DNA of 64,000 nt from Coneutiohabitans sp964457925. GTDB taxonomy: Bacteria; Zhuqueibacterota; Zhuqueibacteria; Zhuqueibacterales; Zhuqueibacteraceae. Position numbers and translations under genes: made by a program. Each line of letters starts with the position of its first letter. Positions within the stretch are counted from its first letter, which is position 1. The notes under the pieces are model-generated. The model searched no databases. It worked only from the letters and a program-made list of their open reading frames with translations, and was not told the origin of the DNA. This document shows, piece by piece, positions 39,641 to 49,600 of this stretch. The stretch is from contig CAYWGH010000004.1 of NCBI GenBank assembly GCA_964457925.1, positions 186,001 to 250,000 on the forward strand, read 5' to 3'.

Positions 39641-40005
39641 CGCAACATCGATCTCATGATCTTGTTTGCCTAACAAGCCGCCGGGAAAATACACCCGCGC
39701 AGTGATATTGCGCTTTTTCCCTGCAAAAGGGTTTGCGCAAGCGCCATGTCCGCCTGTATGGCGAGATGGAAGATTTGATGGGACAAGAAATCGATGTCGC
39801 CATCATCCATGAGGTCACCGGTCCGGTGCTGCGCCTCGAGGTCTTTCAAAAGGGCAAATGCCTGCATGCCTCACATCCGGATCTCTTTAACGGCCAAAAG
39901 ATTCAGGCCGTAAAAATCTACGATGACACCAAACCGTTGCGCCGCATGCGCGATCGTGTTTTGGTCGAGCGAATCAAGGCGCTGAAAAATGTCACCACAC
40001 GTTGA
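39641..40005 (+). pseudogene. MntA-like minimal nucleotidyltransferase, decayed
   Basis: Two frames together resemble an MNT-domain nucleotidyltransferase, the antitoxin of HepT/MntA systems. Frame A (from about 39641) reads 'RNIDLMILFA', stop, then 'QAAGKIHPRSDIALF'. This matches the GS..G..HPRSDIDL active site, but with Gly to Ala, Ser to a TAA stop (39671-39673) and the second catalytic Asp to Ala. Frame B (to 40005) continues with 'YGEMEDLMGQEIDVAIIHEV', 'VLRLEVFQKGKCLHA' and 'YDDTKPLRRMRDRVL', the normal C-terminal half. The frame change is near 39712-39726 (a T5 run and an A4 run). With a stop, a frameshift and lost catalytic residues, it is non-functional. No HepT gene is next to it. 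Confidence 0.75.
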
Positions 40006-40103
40006 TCTGCAAAAAGTATTATGATAGCATTCGGCCAGCTTTAGCCGATTTTGGCGACTTTGCCGAACAACCGGCAAAGCATATGGGCTTGATTTGAGAC
40101 GTG

Positions 40104-41240
40104 CTACTTTGATATTTTGTGTACTCTGCCATACAGCTCCATCACCGCTTCCGCAAATCCCGCCCAACTAAAATATCCTCGCTTCTGCGCAATGGCCGGC
40201 CGCATTTTCTGCTCTAGTTTATTTTCGAAGTAATAACGAATTTTCATGGCTAGCTCTTGCGGCGTTGGTAAGCTCACCACCAGCCCGGTTTCTCCGTTTT
40301 CCACCATTTCAGCCAGCCCGCCAACATCGGTGACAATGACGGGCAAGTTAAAGTTGAAAGCAATTTGCACAATTCCGCTTTGGGTGGCGGATTTGTACGG
40401 CAACACACAAACATCCGCCGCAGAAAAAAACGCCGGCACCTCGGCGTCGTCAATATATCTCACAAACAATTTGATTCGATTCGCGGTTTGCGTTTCCTCA
40501 ATCAATGCCTGATAAGAAGCAAAATCGCCGTACATCTCGCCGGCAATCACGACGCAATAATCATCCGGCAGGAAAGCGGCGGCGCGAATGAGATTATCCA
40601 GGCCCTTGTAGGCTCGAATAAAACCGAAAAAGAGAATGATTTTTTTATCACGAGGCAGTCCCAATTTTTGACGGGCCTCCTCCGTTGGCAGCGCTTCGCC
40701 AAAATGATCATAAAGCGGATGCGGTTTGAGTGTGTAACGCGCTTCAGGCCGCAGCCTCAACAAATCGTGCTCCACGGTTTTACTCATCACGAGGAAGCCG
40801 TCGTAACGCCGAAGGAAGTATGTCACGAACAGCAGGTCGCCCGGGCGCTGCTCGTGCGGAATGAGATTATCGAGAATGGCAATGGCTGTCGCGCCGGCGC
40901 GGCGCAGTTTGCCGGCAACATGACCCAGGCTGGGCGCAAAAAACGGCATCCAAAATTTGGTGAGAACCAGATCCGGCGCATAGGAGCGCATCAACGCCGC
41001 GGTTTTGCGATAGGAAAACGGATTGATGCTGTCCAGAATCGGTTGCGCCGGAATCTTGTCGACTTTGTCTGCGGGCGTGACATATTGCGTGGCGCCGGGG
41101 AAAAACAAACGCGGATACTGCCGCGTGAAGGTGAATGCGCGGATATCATGATGTTTTTCGAGTTCACGATACAACGAAGCGTTGAATTGCGCAATGCCGC
41201 CGCGAAAGGGATAAAACGTGGAGAGGTAGGCAATCTTCAT
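40104..41240 (-). CDS. Glycosyltransferase family 4-like protein
   Basis: The 378-residue GT-B glycosyltransferase starts at ATG 41240 (MKIAYLSTFYPFRGGIAQFN), the usual donor-independent N-terminus. The C-terminal half has 'DKKIILFFGFIRAYKGLDNL', 'VIAGEMYGDF', 'VPAFFSAADVCVLPY' and 'QSGIVQIAFNFNLPVIVTD' with 'GLAEMVENGETGLVV', the nucleotide-sugar-binding Glu region. Sugar and acceptor are unknown. Its start overlaps the stop of the GT9 gene by 4 bp (ATGA), so it is co-translated with it in a three-gene operon with the O-methyltransferase. A role in a surface glycan or glycolipid is likely. Confidence 0.92.
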   Translation of the reverse strand: MKIAYLSTFYPFRGGIAQFNASLYRELEKHHDIRAFTFTRQYPRLFFPGATQYVTPADKVDKIPAQPILDSINPFSYRKTAALMRSYAPDLVLTKFWMPFFAPSLGHVAGKLRRAGATAIAILDNLIPHEQRPGDLLFVTYFLRRYDGFLVMSKTVEHDLLRLRPEARYTLKPHPLYDHFGEALPTEEARQKLGLPRDKKIILFFGFIRAYKGLDNLIRAAAFLPDDYCVVIAGEMYGDFASYQALIEETQTANRIKLFVRYIDDAEVPAFFSAADVCVLPYKSATQSGIVQIAFNFNLPVIVTDVGGLAEMVENGETGLVVSLPTPQELAMKIRYYFENKLEQKMRPAIAQKRGYFSWAGFAEAVMELYGRVHKISK

Positions 41241-42358
41241 GACACCCGGCTCGACACAGGTTCGCCGGCGCGATGAGACATCTCCTGAATGGCATTGAAC
41301 ACGGTTGACACCGGCAGATCGAGCATGCAATGGCGGGCGCGCCGACAGGTGTTGCCGAAGTAGCAGTCACAGCCGGATTCCGGTTGCACCATCACGCCGT
41401 TGCCGTACAACTCGAATTCGTGGGGATTGAAGATGTTGTTGAACAACACCAACGGCTTGCGCAAACCCAGCGCGATGTGCATCATCATCGTGACGGCGGT
41501 AACGACAACATCGCATTGCGCGGTGAGCGAAAGAAATTGCTGCAAAGGAAACGTTCCCAAATATGTGGCGCCGGATTGCTGCGCGAGCATGCGATTTTGG
41601 CCGTCCTCCTCCGGACCGCCGAGCAGCAACGGAAACTGGTTTGCTTTCTGCAATCTTTTGATCAACTCGATCCAATAGGCCTCCGGCCACAAACGCGTGA
41701 GCCAGCGTTTGCCACAGCCCGTGTTAAGGCCGATGATTTTGCGGCCGGCAGCGCGCTCGCGCAAATCCTTCCAACCCGCCTCAAAACCGTCTTTCAGCTC
41801 CAGAACGTAAGGTTCATTTTTGAATTCAAAGCCGCAGATCGCAAAAATTTCCTTCAAATAACTCTTGCGATTTTGCTTCGAGAGGTTGTCGAATGCGCCG
41901 GTGATGAGCTTGTCTTCTGCGGCGGCGTTCAACGCCGTGAGCCGGCCGTGCTCGAGGCTGAAGCCGAATTTGCGGCGGGCGGTCAGATCGTGCAGCAGGG
42001 CGCAGGCTTCCACGTCTTTATCCAGGTTCACCGCAATATCGAATTCCAGATGCGTCAAGGCATAGATTGCTTTGAAATCGAATTTGTAAATTTTGTCGAT
42101 CTTTGAAGCCGGCAAAATCTCGGGGGTGAGTGTGACCCAGGAAATATGCGCGCCGGGATATGTTTCCCGAAAACGCTGCAACAGCGGCGTGGTGCGAATC
42201 ACGTCGCCGATTGCGCCCAGCTTGATGATGAGAATGCGTGTGCGGAGGGGATCATATTCATCACACGCCGCACACACTTTGTCGCGCAGTTTGTTGGGCG
42301 CGCAGGGAATATCGCCGCGGAAATGGCGGCAATCGAATTTGATATCGGAGACTTGCAT
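41237..42358 (-). CDS. Glycosyltransferase family 9 (heptosyltransferase-like) with Cys clusters
   Basis: The 373-residue protein carries the GT9 core: 'ILIIKLGAIGDVIRTTPLLQ', 'KIIGLNTGCGKRWLTRLWP', 'FPLLLGGPEEDGQN' and 'HIALGLRKPLVLFNNIFNPH'. In lipopolysaccharide synthesis GT9 enzymes transfer heptose from ADP-heptose; here the donor is not certain. An N-terminal extension of about 35 residues has Cys in 'FDCRHFRGDIPC' and 'KVCAACDEYDP'. The C-terminus has 'SGCDCYFGNTCRRARHC', so eight or more cysteines could bind zinc or form disulfides. These flank an otherwise standard domain and look deliberate. It is the middle gene of the operon. Confidence 0.9.
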   Translation of the reverse strand: MQVSDIKFDCRHFRGDIPCAPNKLRDKVCAACDEYDPLRTRILIIKLGAIGDVIRTTPLLQRFRETYPGAHISWVTLTPEILPASKIDKIYKFDFKAIYALTHLEFDIAVNLDKDVEACALLHDLTARRKFGFSLEHGRLTALNAAAEDKLITGAFDNLSKQNRKSYLKEIFAICGFEFKNEPYVLELKDGFEAGWKDLRERAAGRKIIGLNTGCGKRWLTRLWPEAYWIELIKRLQKANQFPLLLGGPEEDGQNRMLAQQSGATYLGTFPLQQFLSLTAQCDVVVTAVTMMMHIALGLRKPLVLFNNIFNPHEFELYGNGVMVQPESGCDCYFGNTCRRARHCMLDLPVSTVFNAIQEMSHRAGEPVSSRVS

Positions 42359-42425
42359 GAGTTCAGATTAAAAAATGAAAGATTTCTGATTCAGCTGTTC
42401 AGGGACCTGGCGATGGCGTGTGGCT

Positions 42426-43121
42426 TCAAATCTTTCGAATGATGACCGAGCCCCACTTATCCGGCAGCTCGACGATTTTTTCAGGCTTGTCTTTCATGTA
42501 TTCATTTACGGCGCGCGAAACCGCGCGCTGAGATTCCGGCGAATTGTAGTCATGCGCAAACAAATAACCGCCACGGACCAGACGCGGATAGAAAAATTCC
42601 ATGCCGGCCACAGTGGGCTTGTAGAGATCGAGATCGAGCATGACGAAAGCGAATTTTTCATGCTCCAGCCCTTGCGCTGTTTCGGGGAAATAACCGGGCT
42701 TAAAAATAACATGCTTGAGATCGCCGAGAGCGCGCTTCACCAGGTCAATACTTGTGTCGCGAAAACGTACATCCTGCCTTTCCAAATCGGCTTCAGGAAA
42801 GCCGGCAAATGTGTCGAACAAATACAGGTCGCGTTCCGGCGCAAGCGTATGCAGAAGACGGCTTAACTCGCCGCGATATACGCCCACTTCGGCGAGACTG
42901 CCGGTAATGTTTTGCGCGAGCAGCGATTTCACTGCGAGCGCAACGGCAGCATAACGGACGGGATCATCAGCGGCAGAGACGAGTTGCGCTATGCGCTCAT
43001 CATAGGTTGGGAATTTAATAAGGAGCTTGCTGAGACCGCTGCCACCAATTTTGCGCGTTACGAATCGCGCCAGGCCATCGAGGCGCCAGCGCATTAACAG
43101 CATTTTCATTTGTTCTTTCAT
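42426..43121 (-). CDS. TylF/MycF-type O-methyltransferase
   Basis: The 231-residue SAM-dependent methyltransferase is of the macrocin O-methyltransferase (TylF/MycF) family, which methylates sugar hydroxyls and needs a metal. Visible features are the SAM-binding 'GSLAEVGVYRGELSRLLHT', 'YLFDTFAGFPEADLE', the metal-site region 'FVMLDLDLYKPTVAG' and 'RGGYLFAHDYNSPESQRAV'. It is first in the minus-strand operon with the GT9 and GT4 genes, which suggests methylation of a glycan made by them. The start is the ATG at 43119-43121, although a nearby internal methionine is possible because no strong ribosome binding site is seen. Confidence 0.88.
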   Translation of the reverse strand: MKEQMKMLLMRWRLDGLARFVTRKIGGSGLSKLLIKFPTYDERIAQLVSAADDPVRYAAVALAVKSLLAQNITGSLAEVGVYRGELSRLLHTLAPERDLYLFDTFAGFPEADLERQDVRFRDTSIDLVKRALGDLKHVIFKPGYFPETAQGLEHEKFAFVMLDLDLYKPTVAGMEFFYPRLVRGGYLFAHDYNSPESQRAVSRAVNEYMKDKPEKIVELPDKWGSVIIRKI

Positions 43122-43180
43122 GGAGGCGGAAATCTAAGCAAGAAAAGATAAAAATGCACAAAAAAATTCCATGGCCACGC

Positions 43181-43218
43181 AAAAAGCAAATGGGCGCTCG
43201 CGAAACCCGCGACCGCCC
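43181..43218 (-). terminator. Intrinsic terminator for the T9SS exoprotein gene
   Basis: On the minus strand GGGCGGTCGCG pairs with CGCGAGCGCCC (43192-43218), and the transcript continues ATTTGCTTTTTGC with five T (43181-43185). It lies 50 bp past the stop at 43268. Confidence 0.7.
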
Positions 43219-43267
43219 CTTCCTTTGAAATGGCTCTTTCTCGGATTTGGCTGTTTACATTAACCGA

Positions 43268-46200
43268 TTACCGCATCAACACCAGTTTCCGTGTTTCATG
43301 AAAATCGCCGGCCTCCAGACGATACAGATAAACACCGCTGCCGGCCGTTTGGCCATGATCATCCTGCCCATTCCAAACAAAATGATGAAAGCCGGCAGGC
43401 TGCAAACCCAATTCGAAGGCGCGAATTTCCTGCCCAACCGCATTGAAGATACGCAGGCGCACGGCACGCGCTTGAGGCAATTGATAGGGAATGATGGTGG
43501 AGGGATTGAAAGGGTTGGGGTAATTCTGGCTCAAGGCGAAAAATGCCGGAATCTCATTGCTCACGCGCTCCGCAATGTCAGTAACGGCAACTGTGACTTC
43601 ATTGGAAAATTGACTCTGATTCCCGCTGCTGTCCGTGGCCGTGACGACGTAATAGTAAGTTTGATTCCGGTCAAGTGAAACGTCGACAAAGCTCGTTTGC
43701 GTCGTCGTTGCCAGCGGCAGCGGCCCATGGTTGCCGCTGAGGACGCTGCGATAGATCGAATAGAATGCCGGCGCTTCATCCGCAGGCGGATCCCACCACA
43801 ACGAAACCGGGGACGAGTCAATTTGAGCCGTCAAATGATTGGGCGCGCCGGGCGGCAGATTGTCATATGAAGTTCCACTGACAACGTTGGAGTTCACGAA
43901 TACTCGTGGGTTTTCCGTATAAGCCGCAACAAAAAATGGCGTCGGCGTTTTATCATGCGCCGTCGGGGCATGGAAACGATAAGTCGCGTTTGCCTGCGCC
44001 GGCAACGTTGCGACCAGTTCCCAAATTCCTGATTGATGAATGCTTCCTTCGCGGTGAGCCGTCAAGCCGTCAATGTTGCCGCGCCAGATGCCATAATGTG
44101 TAATCGGCGTGCCGGCAAACATTCTATCATTCGGCGCTGCTGACCAGAGCAGCTCAACGCGTTTGCCCTGATCTTCCGGAACATCTGCGACGCTTTTCAA
44201 ATGCGCCGCTCGCAATCTTTCCTCACCAGAAACAACAACCCTCCACAAAACCCAAAAGCCGTCAGCCTGCGACTCGCAGCGAAAACGAAGAGCAACGTTC
44301 GGCCGGCCCGCGGCCAGCGCGGTAATATCAAGATCAGCGGGATTCATCGGCGCAACGACGGCAAGGGAGTCGCTGTATTTGATGCCGGTTTGCGGATCGG
44401 TTCCGAGTCGACGTTCGAAAACATCGGCCCAGGTGCGCCCGCTATCTGCGCTGACACTCACCGAAAGCCGCGAATAGGTTCGTCCGCCCATCGCAAAGCC
44501 ATTGAAGCTCAATCGCACACGCGAGGTGAAATTGCTGCAATCCAAGTCTGGGAGGATCAGTTGTTCGTCTTGCCAAAGGTCGCGCGGATCTGCCGACACA
44601 ACTGCGCCGCGAAAACCATGGCGCGGACTCACGCCGGTATGCCAGGAAGATGCGCCAAGTTCGCCGAGGGATTTGACTTGAACCCCCAACTGTTGCAGCG
44701 TGGTGGTGGAAGAATCTGCGGGCAAGTCATGCAACGCTGCCGCAAAAATGACATTCTCGTCGGCAACCATGAAACGCGAGTAAGCGCCGCCATGAAAATT
44801 CCGATCATCATCCGCAAGCACGCGCGTCGTGTCATTTGCCGGTTCTTCATCACGCGCAAGTTGGGCGACGGCTGCAATGGAATAGATGCCGGGCGCGTCC
44901 GGCGTCCAGCTTGCTTGCGCCGGGATAAGGCGGCTGCTATCCGGCAAGAGAAGTTGTGAGGTTGCGCCGTCGAGTTGAAACACTACTTGTCCGGCGGCGT
45001 CGCGAATAATTCCGCGCCACACGATGTTGGTTTGCGCTTCGCGGCCGGTATTGATCACATGCAGGAAAAAACTTGCTGGTTTCCCGGTAACTGCCGGGAA
45101 CGAGCCGGTCAAATCAATTGCAGCAATGTCGTGGTCAAGTTGCGTAATGCCGGTGAGCATGATATCGTCAAGATAAATGCCGCGGCGCGGCATGGTTGAT
45201 TTCGAGGCGACGTAAACAAAGCCGAGACGAATGCTGTCGCCCGGCGCGACCAAGCCGTTGGAGCCGCTAAGAATGTCAACTCCGAAAGCTTCCAAGTCGA
45301 TCATGTTCCATTGCGGAGCAGGTTGTGCCTGTCCCTGCAAAATGGCGAGCTGGTTGCCGGGCACGAATCCCGCGCGCGTCATTTGGGTTTGGCCGTTTTC
45401 GCCGCCATCATCATAAAAAAAAACGGTACTGCCTGAAGTAACTTTGATTTCATCCAGCGCGAACATGGTGCCGGGTGTGACGATCGAAAAATCGCCATTG
45501 TGACAGAAACGAATTTTGATTTTTGCGCCGATAAACGCCGCAAGATTGAGCGAGTAGGTTTTCCAGGTTAAGGCTGTTTCACCGTTGAATGAAATCAGCG
45601 TGCGGTAGCTGGCAAAATCATCGCTTGAAACTTCTACTGTGTTGAAATCAAAGCCGGCCTCGGTGAGAGATTGATATTGAAATGAAACACGTAGCGGCTC
45701 TTGCGCGGCGGTGAGATCGATTTCCGGCGTGATCAAAAATTGCCGGACGAATTCGGTGTAATGCCCGGTGTCGGGAATGGCGCAGCGCCACGCGCTCAAT
45801 CCGCTGCCCGGCTCGAGTTTATCGAAACGCCACAAGGTTTCCGCGCGGCCCGCGTAAACGCGCAACTGCGCCTCGGGATCGGGCGCGTCCCAATCCAGGG
45901 CAAAATTCAGAGCGACATGGCGCAACGGCCGGTCGCGTCCGACGTCATTGACATACTTGGGCAAAACGATAACCGGCGACAACAACATGTCGGTTTGAAT
46001 CGAGGCGGCTTCGGTTTCGTGCCAACTATGTGAGGCGCTGCTGGCATTTCCGCTTTCATAGCGCCAATCGCTTTTTCCGGCATTGGCGAAGCCGGGGCCT
46101 TGCGGGGCGCTGCCCCAACCTGCCGTCACCTGCCAGGAATTGGGTTCACTTTCGAAATCATCAAAGAATAGAACATTCGTGCGCCGGGCGCTCAAATGTA

Positions 46201-46363
46201 TTCCGGAAAGCGCACGGGGGGATTTGCGCTTGTGCAATTCCGAGAGCCGGATCGCTTTTTCGCCCTTTTGTTTGTCGCGGCTGGCATCTGAGGCATAGAC
46301 GAGCAGAGCGCCCGCCAGCAAGAACCCGAAGAGTAACGAACCGCACCGGGCGCAGCAGATCAT
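43268..46363 (-). CDS. Large T9SS-type exoprotein with fibronectin III domain (paralogue A)
   Basis: The 1031-residue protein has a signal sequence (MICCARCGSLLFGFLLAGAL) and GGAGGAATC as ribosome binding site. The N-terminal 330 residues have two jelly-roll/MAM-like segments ('VLFFDDFESEPNSWQVTAGW', 'VRQFLITPEIDLTAAQEPL', 'IKIRFCHNGDFSIVTPGTMF'). A CARDB-like segment follows at about 420-520. A fibronectin III-like module at about 850-945 contains 'TYYYVVTATDSSGNQSQFSN'. The C-terminal sorting domain starts at 'FALSQNYPNPFNPSTIIPY' and ends in TRKLVLMR. No catalytic motif is apparent; it is probably an adhesive or binding surface protein. It shares its layout with the upstream gene (46676-49924), so the pair is a tandem duplication. 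Confidence 0.88.
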   Translation of the reverse strand: MICCARCGSLLFGFLLAGALLVYASDASRDKQKGEKAIRLSELHKRKSPRALSGIHLSARRTNVLFFDDFESEPNSWQVTAGWGSAPQGPGFANAGKSDWRYESGNASSASHSWHETEAASIQTDMLLSPVIVLPKYVNDVGRDRPLRHVALNFALDWDAPDPEAQLRVYAGRAETLWRFDKLEPGSGLSAWRCAIPDTGHYTEFVRQFLITPEIDLTAAQEPLRVSFQYQSLTEAGFDFNTVEVSSDDFASYRTLISFNGETALTWKTYSLNLAAFIGAKIKIRFCHNGDFSIVTPGTMFALDEIKVTSGSTVFFYDDGGENGQTQMTRAGFVPGNQLAILQGQAQPAPQWNMIDLEAFGVDILSGSNGLVAPGDSIRLGFVYVASKSTMPRRGIYLDDIMLTGITQLDHDIAAIDLTGSFPAVTGKPASFFLHVINTGREAQTNIVWRGIIRDAAGQVVFQLDGATSQLLLPDSSRLIPAQASWTPDAPGIYSIAAVAQLARDEEPANDTTRVLADDDRNFHGGAYSRFMVADENVIFAAALHDLPADSSTTTLQQLGVQVKSLGELGASSWHTGVSPRHGFRGAVVSADPRDLWQDEQLILPDLDCSNFTSRVRLSFNGFAMGGRTYSRLSVSVSADSGRTWADVFERRLGTDPQTGIKYSDSLAVVAPMNPADLDITALAAGRPNVALRFRCESQADGFWVLWRVVVSGEERLRAAHLKSVADVPEDQGKRVELLWSAAPNDRMFAGTPITHYGIWRGNIDGLTAHREGSIHQSGIWELVATLPAQANATYRFHAPTAHDKTPTPFFVAAYTENPRVFVNSNVVSGTSYDNLPPGAPNHLTAQIDSSPVSLWWDPPADEAPAFYSIYRSVLSGNHGPLPLATTTQTSFVDVSLDRNQTYYYVVTATDSSGNQSQFSNEVTVAVTDIAERVSNEIPAFFALSQNYPNPFNPSTIIPYQLPQARAVRLRIFNAVGQEIRAFELGLQPAGFHHFVWNGQDDHGQTAGSGVYLYRLEAGDFHETRKLVLMR

Positions 46364-46418
46364 GATTCCTCCGAAGGCTTCATCAACGTGAGCAGGTTTT
46401 GTAAGCCTATATCTACCG

Positions 46419-46531
46419 GCAACCGCGGCGGTTGCAGTTCACAAAAATTTGCGCCGAAAATTTCCGCTCCTCGAAACCGCGAATACACGCTAATGTATTG
46501 ACTCGCGTTTACCAGCGTTCATTCGCGGTTT
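46419..46531. repeat. Two inverted repeats between the paralogous exoprotein genes
   Basis: GCAACCG (46419-46425) pairs with CGGTTGC (46429-46435). Then AAACCGCGAAT (46474-46484) pairs with ATTCGCGGTTT (46521-46531), with ACACGCTAATG and CAGCGTTCATT as weaker inner complements. The second is of the AACCGCGAATGNACGC type found dispersed in many genomes. Together with 46605-46643 these fill most of the 312-bp gap. Confidence 0.75.
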
Positions 46532-46604
46532 GAGATATGGGAAAGTTATTTAAACAGTATTCCTTACGGGCAAGATTCTTCGGCGGGGGATTTTGCATCA
46601 ACAC

Positions 46605-46643
46605 AAAGGCCTTTCAGGTTTTTTTTAAGCCTGAAAGGCCTTT
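46605..46643. terminator. Perfect 14-bp hairpin downstream of paralogue B
   Basis: AAAGGCCTTTCAGG (46605-46618) is perfectly complementary to CCTGAAAGGCCTTT (46630-46643) around TTTTTTTTAAG. On the plus strand GCTTTTT follows. On the minus strand, where the upstream gene ends at 46676, only a weak U-rich tail (GTGTTGATG) follows. The position suggests a terminator of the minus-strand gene, but the tail is not classical. Confidence 0.55.
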
Positions 46644-46675
46644 GCTTTTTACAGCTTCAACTCGGGTCGCTTGAA

Positions 46676-49600
46676 CTATTTCATCAAGACCATCTTTTTC
46701 ATCTGCGTGAAGTTGTTGACAGTCAGGCGATAGAAATAAACGCCGGAGGTGTGCTTCTTGGCATCCCACACGACAGTGTGGAAGCCCGCCGGCATATTGC
46801 CATCGACCAGCTTCTCAATCTCCTGGCCCAGCGAGTTGAGAATGGTGATCACGACTCTGCCATGTTCCGGCAGGGCAAAGGTGATGGAGGTTTGCGGGTT
46901 AAACGGATTCGGATAGTTGTTGCCCAGGCCATATTCCGTCGGCAGGGCGCTGACCGGACGATCAGCAACGCCGGTGGTCACGATGGGCACTTCGTTGGAG
47001 AATACGCTTACGTTATCGGCATAATCTTTCGCCGTTACGGCATAAACATAAGAGGTATTCGCCTGCACCGTGTTGTCCTGATATTGCAAATCCGTCACCG
47101 TTGCAATTGCTTCACCAAAAGCAGGTTCATTCGACAACCGGCGATAAACCGAGTAGGAGGCCGGCTCTTCGTTGTCCGGTTGCGTCCAGCTCAAGTTTAC
47201 TACGCCGCCTTCGAATGCACCGCTCAACCCGGGAGCATTCGGCGGCAGATCGTCAGTGGAGGTGCCGCAAGCTTCGTTGGAGTTGGCGAACACCGCGGGG
47301 TTGGCCGTGTGAGCAGAAACCATGAAGCAGGTTTCCACGCCGTCCGCCAACGTCGGGGCGACATAGTTGTAGTCCGGATCGGAATGCGCCAACACCGTTG
47401 CGATGAAATCCCACGCCGTGGCGGCGCTGACATCATAAAAACGCGCACCCGGCTTCAAAGTTTTGACATCAGCGCTGATCATGGCGAGACGGTTCTCGAC
47501 CACGGTGACATCGCCGCCCACCGGCATACCGGTGGTGCCGGCAATCTTGCGCCACACACCGTAATGCGTGATTGGCACGCCCGCAATACCGCCGTCGTTC
47601 GGCGAGCGCGTCCAGCTTACGCGCACTTGCTTGCCTTGATCACCGGGAATGTCATTGACGCCGCTCAGAGTAGCTGCCTGCACGCCCTTGCCGCTGACGG
47701 CGACGTTCCAAATCGTCCAGTCAGCATCATTGATGCCTTGATAACGGAAGCGAATCCAGACATTGGAATAGCCGGCTGCCCAGGGGGTAATGTTGAACAC
47801 TGCCGGCCGGATGTTAGCCGTGAAGAAAGCCGGGCCGCCATAATTTTGGCCGGTTTCAGGATCGACGCCGCGCAAACGCTCGGAGCCGGGTATATCATTC
47901 CAACTGGCGCCGCCATTATTGCTGACGCTCACCGAGAATCGGGTATATCCAAAACCACCGACACCTAAAGCTTTGAAGGTGAGCCAAGCGGTTGAAGCCA
48001 CGCCGCTGAAATTGAGATTGGGAATGATTAAGTCTTCATCCTGGGGCCGGCCCAAGGAATCGAATTGCACGTACGCGCCGGTGTAATTTACGCCCAGGTT
48101 GACGAACGGTACCAATGCTGAGGCCGTGGTTTGCCAGGTCACCACGCCGGGTTCGGATCTCGAAGTATTGACTTGAAATCCGCGCGCCACCAATTGCGCC
48201 GGAGTTGCAGCGGCCGGAGCATTCCACAATGCTGAGGAGAACAATACATTGCCGTCATGCACCACAAACGGTGAATAACGCGCATCACCAAAACCGTTGG
48301 GATCATCCGTGGCGACGGCGGTGGTGTCGTTGGAACGATCTTCGTCGTTCGCAAGGCGAGTGAAGGCCCGAATGCGATAGACGCCAGGGGTTGTGGGGGT
48401 CCAGGTGTTGACCGAAGCAATGGCTTCACTTCCGCCGGGCGGAATTGTTGTCGTGCCACGACCGACCACTGAAGCGACTTGCGCGCCGGTGGCGTTGTTG
48501 AAAATCGTGCCCTGCCATTGCACATTGCTTTGAGGATTCGTGCCGGTGTTATTAACATTCAGCGTAAACGTCAAAGCGTCACCAACTTTGGCCGGGAAAG
48601 GAATGCCGACATTGACGGCTGCCACGTCGTCTTGAATGGTCTGGCCGACAAGTCTAAAATCATCAATGAAGAGGCCACGCCCCGTAACGTGCGCCGCGCC
48701 GGTACCGGCCGGGTCATAAGCAAACACAAAGCCGAGGCGAACGTTGTCGCCGGGAGACAGCGTACCACTAGCGCCTGTCAACAAAACATTTCCAGGTACA
48801 ACGACATTTACCCAATTGGGAGTTGGGTTGGCAGCGCCGACATATGCCGCTACTTGCGTGCCGGGCGCGAAACCTTCTGCCGTCATGCTAGAAGAACCAC
48901 TTTCACCGCCGTCATCACTGAAAATGACGCCGCCGGGTCCGGTAACGGTAATGTTATCCAATGCGAAAATGGCGTCAGCCTGCACAAAACCAAAGTCGCC
49001 ATTCTCACTGAAACGGAGTTTAATGACTTTGCCAGCGTAGGCATCCAGGCTCACCGTGTGGGTGGTCCAGGTTGCGGTGCCGCCGCCAGCGCTGCCATCC
49101 GGACCATCGAAGGAGGCAACGGAGGTGTAAGATAGAAAATCATCGTCAGCAGTGAAGACATCGACTTTGTTGTAATCAAATTCCGGCTCGGAGATTGATT
49201 TGTAAAGGAAGCTCAGGCTGATGGGAGCGGAAACATTGGTTAAGTCGATTTCGGGCGTCGTTAAATATTGGCGGCTAAATACGTCATAGGGAGGCGTTCC
49301 GGGATTGTGAATAGACCAGCTACTAGTACCGGCGCCGGGATCGGAGGTGTCAAACGCCCACAACGCTTCATCTTTGCCCAGGTACACGTAAATTTGATTC
49401 GCGGAACTCACCGCATCCCAATCCAACCAAAAATCGAGCGTCAAGCGCGCCAACGGAGCGCCGCCTTCAACCGTGGTCGGCAGAGTAAACGCGGGTGACA
49501 TCAACATGTCCGTGCTGGAGGGCGTTGCACCGGTTTCATGCCAGCTTGTGGTGGCGCTGTGCGAGTTGCTTGTGGAAAGTTCCCAGTCACTTTTGTCTTC

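Noticed and set aside
46751..47968. 405-codon plus-strand open frame
   Set aside because: It is antisense to the T9SS exoprotein paralogue B and has no recognisable domain.
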